Part shown: positions 33,014 through 40,772 of the stretch, one piece after another | How positions within the stretch are numbered: position 1 is the stretch's first letter | How the letters are laid out: each line of letters opens with the position of its first letter | Assembly: GCF_021440345.1 (NCBI RefSeq) | Contig: NZ_JAKCNS010000048.1 | Location: 1-64,000 of the forward strand | DNA from: Kluyvera intermedia | GTDB lineage: Bacteria; Pseudomonadota; Gammaproteobacteria; Enterobacterales; Enterobacteriaceae | DNA: 64,000 nt | Reading direction: 5' to 3' | Made by a program: the position numbers and the translations under genes | Notes under the pieces: model-generated | The model's input: the letters and a program-made list of their open reading frames with translations, nothing else | Databases searched by the model: none | Told to the model about the DNA's origin: nothing

Positions 33014-35575
33014 ATGAGTACAATCGACAATCTCGACGCCCACACGCCGATGATGCAGCAGTACCTGAAGCTGAAAGCGCAGCATCCTGAAATTCTGCTG
33101 TTTTACCGGATGGGTGACTTTTACGAGCTGTTTTATGACGATGCCAAACGTGCATCGCAGCTGCTGGACATCTCCCTGACCAAACGCGGTGCCTCAGCCG
33201 GTGAACCTATCCCGATGGCAGGCATCCCGTATCACGCGGTAGAAAACTACCTTGCCAAGCTGGTAAACCAAGGCGAGTCCGTCGCCATTTGCGAACAAAT
33301 CGGCGACCCGGCCACCAGCAAAGGGCCGGTTGAACGTAAAGTCGTGCGTATCGTGACGCCCGGCACCATCAGCGATGAAGCGCTGTTGCAGGAGCGTCAG
33401 GACAATCTGCTGGCGGCTATCTGGCAGGACAGTAAAGGTTTCGGCTACGCCACGCTGGATATCAGCTCCGGGCGTTTTCGCCTGAGCGAGCCCGCGGACC
33501 GCGAAACCATGGCTGCCGAACTGCAGCGCACGAACCCTGCCGAGCTGCTGTATGCCGAAGATTTTGCCGAAACCTCGCTGATTGAAGGACGTCGCGGCCT
33601 GCGTCGTCGCCCGCTGTGGGAGTTCGAAATCGACACCGCGCGTCAGCAGCTGAATATGCAGTTCGGCACCCGAGACCTGATTGGTTTTGGCGTTGAAGGC
33701 GCACCGCGCGGTCTGTGCGCAGCTGGCTGCCTGTTGCAGTACGTGAAAGATACCCAGCGCACTTCCCTGCCGCACATTCGCTCCATCACCATGGATCGTC
33801 AGCAGGACAGCATCATTATGGATGCCGCCACCCGCCGCAATCTGGAGATTACCCAGAACCTGGCCGGTGGGCTGGAAAATACCCTTGCGTCGGTACTCGA
33901 TTGCACCGTCACGCCAATGGGCAGCCGTATGCTCAAACGCTGGCTGCACATGCCGGTGCGCGATACCAAAGTACTGACCGAGCGCCAGCAAACCATTGGT
34001 GCCTTGCAGGATGCCACGGCGGATTTGCAGCCAATACTGCGTCAGGTTGGCGATCTGGAACGTATTCTGGCGCGTTTAGCGCTGCGCACCGCCCGTCCAC
34101 GCGATCTGGCGCGTATGCGTCATGCCTTCCAGCAGCTGCCGGAACTGCGCGCGCAGCTGGAGAACGTCGACAGCACGCCAGTGCAGGTGCTGCGTGAGAA
34201 AATGGGCGAGTTTGCCGAGCTGCGTGAACTGCTGGAGCGCGCAATCATCGATGCGCCGCCAGTGCTGGTGCGCGACGGCGGCGTGATTGCTCCCGGCTAT
34301 CATGAAGAGCTGGATGAGTGGCGGGCGCTGGCCGACGGCGCGACCGACTATCTCGATCGTCTGGAGATCCGTGAACGCGAGCGTACCGGGCTTGATACCT
34401 TAAAAGTGGGCTTTAACGCGGTTCACGGCTACTACATCCAGATTAGCCGTGGCCAGAGCCACATGGCGCCAATCAACTACGTGCGCCGCCAGACGTTGAA
34501 AAACGCCGAGCGCTACATTATTCCGGAACTTAAAGAGTACGAAGACAAAGTTCTGACCTCGAAAGGCAAAGCGCTGGCGCTGGAAAAACAGCTGTACGAT
34601 GAGCTGTTCGACCTGCTGCTGCCACATCTGGCCGATTTACAACAAAGCGCTAGCGCGCTGGCTGAACTGGACGTGCTGATCAACCTGGCAGAACGGGCAT
34701 ATGCGCTGAACTATACCTGCCCAACGTTTAGCGATAAACCCGGTATTCGTATTGTCGAAGGCCGTCATCCGGTGGTCGAACAGGTACTGAACGAGCCGTT
34801 TATTGCCAACCCGCTAACGCTATCGCCGCAGCGCCGGATGCTGATCATTACCGGCCCGAACATGGGCGGTAAAAGTACCTATATGCGCCAGACCGCGTTG
34901 ATTGCGCTGCTAGCCTATATCGGCAGCTACGTGCCAGCGCAAAGCGTAGAAATTGGCCCTATCGACCGGATCTTTACCCGCGTCGGTGCAGCGGATGACC
35001 TGGCGTCCGGGCGCTCAACCTTTATGGTGGAGATGACCGAAACCGCCAATATTCTGCACAACGCCACCGAACACAGCCTGGTATTGATGGATGAGATTGG
35101 GCGCGGCACATCCACCTACGATGGTCTGTCGCTGGCCTGGTCCTGCGCGGAAAATCTGGCGAATAAGATTAAAGCGCTGACCCTGTTCGCCACCCACTAC
35201 TTCGAACTGACCCAGTTGCCGGAGAAAATGGAAGGCGTCGCCAACGTGCATCTGGATGCGCTGGAGCACGGCGAGACCATCGCCTTTATGCACAGCGTGC
35301 AGGACGGCGCGGCCAGCAAGAGCTACGGTCTGGCGGTTGCGGCGCTGGCCGGCGTGCCAAAAGAGGTGATCAAGCGCGCGCGTCAGAAGCTGCGCGAGCT
35401 GGAGAGCCTGTCACCTAATGCAGCGGCGACCCAGGTCGACGGGACGCAAATGTCACTGCTGTCCGTTCAGGAAGAGGTTTCACCCGCTGTTGAAGCGCTG
35501 GAGGGTCTGGATCCGGACTCATTAACCCCGCGTCAGGCTCTGGAGTGGATTTATCGTTTGAAGGGCATGGTGTAA
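33014..35575 (+). CDS. mutS: MutS, DNA mismatch recognition ATPase
   Basis: Mismatch repair protein that recognises mispairs and recruits MutL; 853 residues as in E. coli. The mismatch-reading Phe-x-Glu is in GDFYELF near 35-40. The C-terminal ATPase has Walker [14 protein letters not shown] near 614, the [17 protein letters not shown] segment near 693 and ATHYFELT. The tail ends with the tetramerisation-type segment [17 protein letters not shown]. The gene is intact, so no mutator phenotype is indicated. Confidence 0.98.
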   Translation: MSTIDNLDAHTPMMQQYLKLKAQHPEILLFYRMGDFYELFYDDAKRASQLLDISLTKRGASAGEPIPMAGIPYHAVENYLAKLVNQGESVAICEQIGDPATSKGPVERKVVRIVTPGTISDEALLQERQDNLLAAIWQDSKGFGYATLDISSGRFRLSEPADRETMAAELQRTNPAELLYAEDFAETSLIEGRRGLRRRPLWEFEIDTARQQLNMQFGTRDLIGFGVEGAPRGLCAAGCLLQYVKDTQRTSLPHIRSITMDRQQDSIIMDAATRRNLEITQNLAGGLENTLASVLDCTVTPMGSRMLKRWLHMPVRDTKVLTERQQTIGALQDATADLQPILRQVGDLERILARLALRTARPRDLARMRHAFQQLPELRAQLENVDSTPVQVLREKMGEFAELRELLERAIIDAPPVLVRDGGVIAPGYHEELDEWRALADGATDYLDRLEIRERERTGLDTLKVGFNAVHGYYIQISRGQSHMAPINYVRRQTLKNAERYIIPELKEYEDKVLTSKGKALALEKQLYDELFDLLLPHLADLQQSASALAELDVLINLAERAYALNYTCPTFSDKPGIRIVEGRHPVVEQVLNEPFIANPLTLSPQRRMLIITGPNMGGKSTYMRQTALIALLAYIGSYVPAQSVEIGPIDRIFTRVGAADDLASGRSTFMVEMTETANILHNATEHSLVLMDEIGRGTSTYDGLSLAWSCAENLANKIKALTLFATHYFELTQLPEKMEGVANVHLDALEHGETIAFMHSVQDGAASKSYGLAVAALAGVPKEVIKRARQKLRELESLSPNAAATQVDGTQMSLLSVQEEVSPAVEALEGLDPDSLTPRQALEWIYRLKGMV

Positions 35576-35591
35576 CAACATCCTGCTCGTA

Positions 35592-35616
35592 GCCGGGTTA
35601 CTGCCAGTAACCCGGC
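35592..35616. terminator. Hairpin downstream of mutS
   Basis: GCCGGGTTAC-TGCCA-GTAACCCGGC is a perfect 10-bp stem 17 bases after the mutS stop. The plus strand continues AAAACGG, so it lacks a U-tract and may act through Rho or as an mRNA 3' barrier. Confidence 0.55.
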
Positions 35617-35769
35617 AAAACGGTGCTTGTTCACCCGAATCACGGACCTAATGGCGAAATAACGGCGAACAAAGATAAAACCGGCGCCATTTTCTATACC
35701 GAATAACAACAGATATCCCACCCCGCAATAATCATTGAAAATCAGTGAGTCAGCCGTCATTAAATTTAC

Positions 35770-35784
35770 CATTATCATAATGAG
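35770..35784. promoter_or_regulatory. Shared palindrome, candidate activator site (xdhA copy)
   Basis: CATTATCATAATGAG is identical over 15 bases to a sequence upstream of ygfM at 39690. Its core CATTAT-C-ATAATG is a perfect inverted repeat. It lies about 150 bases before the predicted sigma-54 start site, a normal distance for an enhancer site. The likely binder is a sigma-54 activator such as the E. coli YgeV/UacR type, whose gene is not in this window. Confidence 0.55.
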
Positions 35785-35903
35785 TTAGAATTTATCAAAT
35801 TGACACCCTTCTTGAAATATCCACTAACACATTCCGAAGTCAGCAAAAAATATTTTATATAAAGCTCACAATTCTTCACTGCCAAATATCCCATTCCTAT
35901 TAA

Positions 35904-35919
35904 TGGCGTAATTATTGCC
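35904..35919 (+). promoter_or_regulatory. Sigma-54 promoter of xdhABC
   Basis: TGGCGTAATTATTGCC has GG and GC 10 bases apart and matches TGGC...TTGC. Transcription would begin near 35930, about 35 bases before xdhA. Confidence 0.75.
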
Positions 35920-35964
35920 TGTTCATCATATTGACCAGAGGATTCTCATCTTAAGGGGAGTGAA

Positions 35965-38262
35965 ATGGAAGCACGAGATATGACCGTGATTGGCGACAGG
36001 TGTATGCGTGTCGATGCCATTGCTAAGGTCACAGGACGCGCGCGCTACACCGATGACTATATGATGGCCGGTATGTGCTACGCAAAGTACGTCCGCAGCC
36101 CTATCGCACACGGCTATGCCGACAATATTGATTGTGATGAGGCCAGAAGCCTACCGGGCGTACTGGCTATCTTTACCTGGGAAGATATCCCCGATATTAC
36201 ATTTGCCACAGCGGGCCACGCCTGGATGCTGGATGAAAGCAAACAAGACGTTGCCGATCGCCAACTGCTCACCCGCCATGTCCGCCACCACGGCGACGCC
36301 GTGGCTATCGTCGTCGCAAGAGATGAGTTGACGGCGGAAAAAGCAGCGCAGCGAGTCCACGTGGATTGGCAGCCACTGCCGGTTATTACCACCCCTGAAG
36401 CGGCCCTCGCCGCGGATGCCGTCAACATTCATCCCGGCGGTAATTTGCTCAAGCAAAGCGAAATGTCCACGGGTGACGTCCAACAGACCATCGATGAGGC
36501 TGACTACCAGATACAGGGGCGATATCAAACGCCGGTCATTCAGCATTGCCATATGGAGGGCGTCACCTGCTTTGCCTGGATGGAAGAAAATGCCCGTATC
36601 ACCATTGTTTCGAGTACGCAGATTCCGCATATCGTCCGCCGCGTCGTGGCGCAATCGCTCGGTATTTCCTGGTCAATGGTTCGCATCATTAAGCCCTTTG
36701 TCGGCGGTGGCTTCGGGAATAAACAAGATGTTCTCGAAGAACCCATGGCTGCGTTCCTCACCACCAAACTTGGCGGTATTCCCATCAAAGTCTCCCTGAG
36801 CCGTGAGGAGTGTTTTCTGGCATCCCGTACCCGGCATGCCTTTACGCTTGATGGCAAGCTAGGGTTGAACCGTGATGGCACCTTAAAAGGTTTTAGCCTG
36901 GATGTTCTATCCAATACCGGGGCCTACGCCTCGCACGGCCACTCCATCGCCTCCGCCGGCGGCAATAAAGTGGCCTATCTCTATCCGCGTAGCGCCTACG
37001 CTTATCGGGCTAAGACCTGCTATACCAACCTACCGTCCGCAGGAGCTATGCGCGGATATGGCGCACCGCAGGTCGTCTTTGCCGTTGAGGCGATGCTGGA
37101 TGACGCGGCGGCGGCATTAGGTCTCGACCCGGTGGATGTGCGTCTGCGCAATGCCGCATGCGAAGGTGATACCAACCCGCTGACCGGGAAAACCATCTAT
37201 AGCGCCGGGCTGCCCGAGTGCCTGCGAAAAGGCCGTGAGCTGTTCGAATGGGATAAACGACGTGAGGAGAGCCTCAATCAGCAGGGACGTATTCGTCGGG
37301 GCGTTGGCGTCGCGTGCTTCAGCTATACCTCCAATACCTGGCCCGTTGGCGTGGAAATCTCCGGCGCTCGTCTGCTGATGAACCAGGATGGATGTATTCA
37401 TGTACAGACCGGCGCAACCGAATTAGGCCAGGGCGCGGATACCGTATTTTCGCAAATGGTCGCCGAAACCGTCGGCGTCCCCATAAACTACATCCACGTG
37501 ATTTCAACGCAAGATACCGACGTTACGCCGTTCGATCCCGGCGCATTCGCTTCGCGCCAAAGCTATGTTGCCGCTCCGGCGCTGCGCAAAGCCGCCCAGA
37601 TGTTGAAAGAAAAAATCATCGACTATGCGGCCGTTATGCTCCACCAATCCGCCATAAATCTGACGCTGAGCAACGGCAATATCATTCTTATCGACGCCCC
37701 GCTGACGCCGCTCCTTTCTCTGGCAGACCTGGCGATGGATAGTTTTTATCACCCAGAGCGCGGCGGCCAGCTCTCGGCGGAAAGTTCGGTGAAAACCACC
37801 ACCAACCCGCCGGCTTATGGCTGCACATTTGTCGATCTGAGCGTTGATATTGACCTGTGTAAAGTCACTATCAACCGCATTCTCAACGTCCATGATTCGG
37901 GCCGAATACTCAACCCATTGCTGGCTGAAGGACAGGTTCATGGTGGGATGGGCATGGGTATCGGCTGGGCGTTATTTGAAGAGATGATCATTGACGCTGA
38001 AAGCGGCATCGTGCGTAACCCCAATTTGCTGGATTACAAAATGCCGACGATGCCCGATATTCCGGCCCTGGAGAGCGCTTTTGTTGAGACGCTGGAGCCG
38101 CAGTCCGCGTACGGGCATAAATCGCTGGGGGAACCGCCCATTATTCCGGTCGCTGCCGCTATCCGTAACGCCGTCCGCATGGCGACAGGCGTTGCCATTA
38201 ATACGCTGCCGCTGACGCCGAAACGGTTGTTTGAGTCATTCCAGCAGGCCGGTCTGGTTTAA
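35965..38262 (+). CDS. xdhA: XdhA, xanthine dehydrogenase molybdenum-binding subunit
   Basis: Large catalytic subunit of a three-gene xanthine dehydrogenase, oxidising hypoxanthine/xanthine (towards urate). The 765 residues have the molybdenum hydroxylase landmarks FVGGGFGNKQD near 245, AMRGYGAPQ near 355, and the catalytic Glu in KSLGEPPIIPVAAA near 725. The start at 35965 has AAGGGGAG a few bases upstream, giving 13 residues more than the commonly used E. coli start at MRVDAIAK. The cofactor is molybdopterin cytosine dinucleotide in this family. Confidence 0.96.
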   Translation: MEARDMTVIGDRCMRVDAIAKVTGRARYTDDYMMAGMCYAKYVRSPIAHGYADNIDCDEARSLPGVLAIFTWEDIPDITFATAGHAWMLDESKQDVADRQLLTRHVRHHGDAVAIVVARDELTAEKAAQRVHVDWQPLPVITTPEAALAADAVNIHPGGNLLKQSEMSTGDVQQTIDEADYQIQGRYQTPVIQHCHMEGVTCFAWMEENARITIVSSTQIPHIVRRVVAQSLGISWSMVRIIKPFVGGGFGNKQDVLEEPMAAFLTTKLGGIPIKVSLSREECFLASRTRHAFTLDGKLGLNRDGTLKGFSLDVLSNTGAYASHGHSIASAGGNKVAYLYPRSAYAYRAKTCYTNLPSAGAMRGYGAPQVVFAVEAMLDDAAAALGLDPVDVRLRNAACEGDTNPLTGKTIYSAGLPECLRKGRELFEWDKRREESLNQQGRIRRGVGVACFSYTSNTWPVGVEISGARLLMNQDGCIHVQTGATELGQGADTVFSQMVAETVGVPINYIHVISTQDTDVTPFDPGAFASRQSYVAAPALRKAAQMLKEKIIDYAAVMLHQSAINLTLSNGNIILIDAPLTPLLSLADLAMDSFYHPERGGQLSAESSVKTTTNPPAYGCTFVDLSVDIDLCKVTINRILNVHDSGRILNPLLAEGQVHGGMGMGIGWALFEEMIIDAESGIVRNPNLLDYKMPTMPDIPALESAFVETLEPQSAYGHKSLGEPPIIPVAAAIRNAVRMATGVAINTLPLTPKRLFESFQQAGLV

Positions 38263-38272
38263 GGATAACACC

Positions 38273-39151
38273 ATGTTTGATATTGCAACTTATCATCGCG
38301 CCACCACGATTTCCGAAGCTATCAACCTGCTTTCCAACAACCCGCAGGCTAAATTGCTCGCAGGGGGGACCGATGTGCTGATTCAACTCCATCATCACAA
38401 CGCCCGCTACCGCCATATTGTCGATATCCATGGGTTGAGCGAACTGCGCGGCATCGCGTTCACCCCGGAAGGAACGTTACGCATTGGCTCAGCCACCACT
38501 TTCACCGAACTGATCGAGCATCCGTTAACCCGGCAACACCTCCCTGCCCTGTGCGCTGCCGCGGCATCCATCGCTGGCCCGCAGATTCGTAACGTCGCCA
38601 CCTACGGCGGCAATATTTGTAATGGTGCCACCAGCGCAGACTCCGCGACGCCAACGCTGATTTACGATGCCTCATTGGAAATCCACTCCCCCGAGGGCAT
38701 GAGGTTTACCCCAATACAGGGTTTTCATACCGGCCCCGGCAAGGTTGCGCTTGAACAACACGAAATTGTCGCCGCGTTCCATTTTCCGGTGACCTCAGAC
38801 GCCCACACCGGCAGCGCGCATTTTAAATACGCCATGCGCGATGCGATGGATATCTCGACAATTGGCTGTGCGGCGCGCTGCCGTCTACAGGGCGACTGCA
38901 TTGATGAATTACGTCTGGCTTTCGGCGTGGCGGCCCCAACGCCTATCCACTGTCAGCACGCCGAGCAAACCGCGCATCATGCGCCTTTAACGCAGATGAC
39001 GTTGAACGCTATCTGCGAAGCCGTTCTTCAGGACGTTGCACCGCGTTCATCCTGGCGCGCGAGTAAAGAATTTCGTCTACACCTCATCCAGACCATGACC
39101 CGAAAGGTCATTAGCGAAGCCGTCATCGCGGCGGGAGGAAAGCTGCTATGA
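38273..39151 (+). CDS. xdhB: XdhB, xanthine dehydrogenase FAD-binding subunit
   Basis: FAD subunit, 292 residues as in E. coli. FAD-contacting motifs are visible: [15 protein letters not shown] near 32-45 and [19 protein letters not shown] near 112-130. Start 38273 ([12 protein letters not shown]) follows AAGGATAACACC; an alternative frame start inside xdhA is rejected. It overlaps xdhC by 4 bases. Confidence 0.96.
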   Translation: MFDIATYHRATTISEAINLLSNNPQAKLLAGGTDVLIQLHHHNARYRHIVDIHGLSELRGIAFTPEGTLRIGSATTFTELIEHPLTRQHLPALCAAAASIAGPQIRNVATYGGNICNGATSADSATPTLIYDASLEIHSPEGMRFTPIQGFHTGPGKVALEQHEIVAAFHFPVTSDAHTGSAHFKYAMRDAMDISTIGCAARCRLQGDCIDELRLAFGVAAPTPIHCQHAEQTAHHAPLTQMTLNAICEAVLQDVAPRSSWRASKEFRLHLIQTMTRKVISEAVIAAGGKLL

Positions 39152-39627
39152 AGCGCACTGACAGAATCGAGCTGGAATGCACCATCAACGGAATGGCTTT
39201 TGCAGCCGATATAATTCCGGGCATGCCGTTGGCAGATCTGCTTCGGGAACAGGGTTATCTGAGCGTCAAACAGGGCTGTTGCGTGGGGGAATGCGGAGCC
39301 TGCACCGTGCTGATTGACGGTATTGCCGTGGATAGCTGTCTCTATCTGGCCGTCTGGGCCGCGGGGAAACAGATTCGGACGCTGGAAGGCGAATCTCGCG
39401 GCGAGCAGCTTTCACCGATTCAACAAGCCTATGCCGAATCGGGCGCCATCCAGTGCGGCTTCTGTACGCCGGGGTTTATCATGGCCACCACGGCAATGCT
39501 GGCTAAACCGCATAATTCGCCGCTCACCATTCTTGAAATTCGCCGCGGCCTGGCTGGAAATCTGTGCCGCTGTACCGGCTATCAGACCATTGTGAATACC
39601 GTGCGGGCCTGTGAGCAAGAACAGTAA
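39148..39627 (+). CDS. xdhC: XdhC, xanthine dehydrogenase [2Fe-2S] subunit
   Basis: Electron-transfer subunit with two [2Fe-2S] clusters, 159 residues. All eight cysteines are present: [16 protein letters not shown]...SC near 45-72 (plant-ferredoxin type) and QCGFCTPGF...CRCTGYQTI near 105-145 (helical domain). It completes the XdhABC heterotrimer and ends the operon. The intactness contrasts with the cysteine-free homologous domain in XdhD downstream. Confidence 0.96.
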   Translation: MKRTDRIELECTINGMAFAADIIPGMPLADLLREQGYLSVKQGCCVGECGACTVLIDGIAVDSCLYLAVWAAGKQIRTLEGESRGEQLSPIQQAYAESGAIQCGFCTPGFIMATTAMLAKPHNSPLTILEIRRGLAGNLCRCTGYQTIVNTVRACEQEQ

Positions 39628-39688
39628 TACCGCCAAAGAGACAGGGACGTCTCTTATTCATCATATTCTCAGGAGTCATCCTGCATTT

Positions 39689-39704
39689 ATCATTATCATA
39701 ATGA
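39689..39704. promoter_or_regulatory. Shared palindrome, candidate activator site (ygfM-xdhD copy)
   Basis: TCATTAT-C-ATAATGA at 39689-39703 is a perfect inverted repeat around a central base, and 39690-39704 is identical to 35770-35784 before xdhA. It lies about 200 bases before the sigma-54 start site. The same activator probably controls both operons. Confidence 0.55.
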
Positions 39705-39870
39705 GAGATTCCCATCATTAGCGGGAATTCGATAAAAATAATAAAAGACAATACCTCACGTAACCAACAAATAGATCTCCCGCGCAATAAAAGCGATGTA
39801 TTTCACAAAGTCGATTCAGAATTAGAAGTCACTCACATAATTCTCTTTTTATTCCATCGACCAGTAAGTG

Positions 39871-39886
39871 TGGTATGGACGTTGCT
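39871..39886 (+). promoter_or_regulatory. Sigma-54 promoter of ygfM-xdhD
   Basis: TGGTATGGACGTTGCT keeps GG and GC 10 bases apart, with a good TTGCT -12 element. Transcription would start near 39897, about 96 bases before ygfM. Confidence 0.68.
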
Positions 39887-39992
39887 GCATATATCCCAAT
39901 TCTAAATACGTTTCGATTTACTCACGGCCAGAAAGGCCGCTACCGATACAGGCTCTCAGTCATTTCTAAAGAGAGGAGCATAAGGACAGTTT

Positions 39993-40772
39993 ATGATCGA
40001 ACAATTTTTCAGGCCCGATTCTGTCGAACAGGCTCTTGAGCTTAAACGCCGCTATCAGGATGAAGCCACCTGGTTTGCTGGCGGCAGCAAACTCAACGCA
40101 ACGCCAACGCGTACCAATAAGCGCATTGCTATCTCGCTTCACGATTTAGAACTATCGTGGGTCGATTGGGATAACGGCACATTGCGTATTGGCGCCATGA
40201 CATCTCTACAGATGCTGCGCGATACCCATTTTATCTCTTCCGCACTTTACGACGCGCTGGGGTTTGTCTATTCCCGACACCTTCGTAATCAATCCACTCT
40301 TGGTGGAGAAATCGCCGCTCGCCAGGAAGAGTCCGTATTACTTCCGGTACTCCTGGCGCTGGACACCTTGCTGCTGTTTGGTAATGGCGAAACGCTGGCG
40401 CTGGAAGATTATCTGGCCCATCCGGACGACCGTTTGATAACCGAAATCGTGATTAAAGATCCCTATCGTTTCTGCGCGACGCGCAAAATCAGCCGCTCAC
40501 AAGCGGGGTTAACGGTTGTCACTGCGGCGGTCGCACTCACTGAACATGACGGTGTGCGAATTGCCCTTAATGGCGTCACGCCGCACACGCAGCGCCTGCG
40601 CGATATTGAAGCGCAAAGGCTAGAAGGCAGCGCGCTGGAACAGGCCGTCGCTAGCGCAATTTTCCCACAGGCAGATCTGCGCGGCAGTATTGCCTATAAA
40701 CGCTATATCACCGGCGTTGTCGTGGCAGATCTCTATGCCGACTGCCAGCAAATGGGGGAGGAAATAGCATGA
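39993..40772 (+). CDS. ygfM: YgfM, FAD-binding subunit of an XdhD-type hydroxylase
   Basis: FAD-binding protein (259 residues, the E. coli length) of the CO dehydrogenase/xanthine dehydrogenase medium-subunit family. FAD motifs are TWFAGGSKLNATP near 27-40 and the second site RNQSTLGGEIAARQEESVLLP near 100-118. It lacks cysteine clusters. It overlaps xdhD by 4 bases and most likely forms its flavin partner. AGAGAGGAGC lies upstream of the start. Confidence 0.93.
   Translation: MIEQFFRPDSVEQALELKRRYQDEATWFAGGSKLNATPTRTNKRIAISLHDLELSWVDWDNGTLRIGAMTSLQMLRDTHFISSALYDALGFVYSRHLRNQSTLGGEIAARQEESVLLPVLLALDTLLLFGNGETLALEDYLAHPDDRLITEIVIKDPYRFCATRKISRSQAGLTVVTAAVALTEHDGVRIALNGVTPHTQRLRDIEAQRLEGSALEQAVASAIFPQADLRGSIAYKRYITGVVVADLYADCQQMGEEIA

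Larger units (their letters stand above)
35617..35964. other. AT-rich upstream region of the xdhABC operon
   Basis: This stretch has no convincing gene. It is clearly more AT-rich than its neighbours and contains a palindrome shared with the second xdh operon (35770) and a sigma-54 promoter (35904). The A/T-rich segment between them (AAAAAATATTTTATATAAAG near 35845) would suit bending, perhaps by IHF, to bring activator and polymerase together. Confidence 0.55.
39628..39992. other. Intergenic region xdhC-ygfM
   Basis: These 365 bases contain no gene I can support. They hold the second copy of the shared palindrome (39689-39704), an AT-rich middle (AAAAATAATAAAAGACA near 39735) and a sigma-54 promoter (39871-39886), followed by a leader of about 95 bases with the small hairpin GGCC-AGAAA-GGCC near 39928-39940. 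Confidence 0.6.

Noticed and set aside
35770-35784. Fur box as explanation for the shared xdh palindrome
   Set aside because: The motif has only part of the Fur pattern (compare the good box at 21749), and the sigma-54 promoters make an enhancer site more likely; Fur is not formally excluded.
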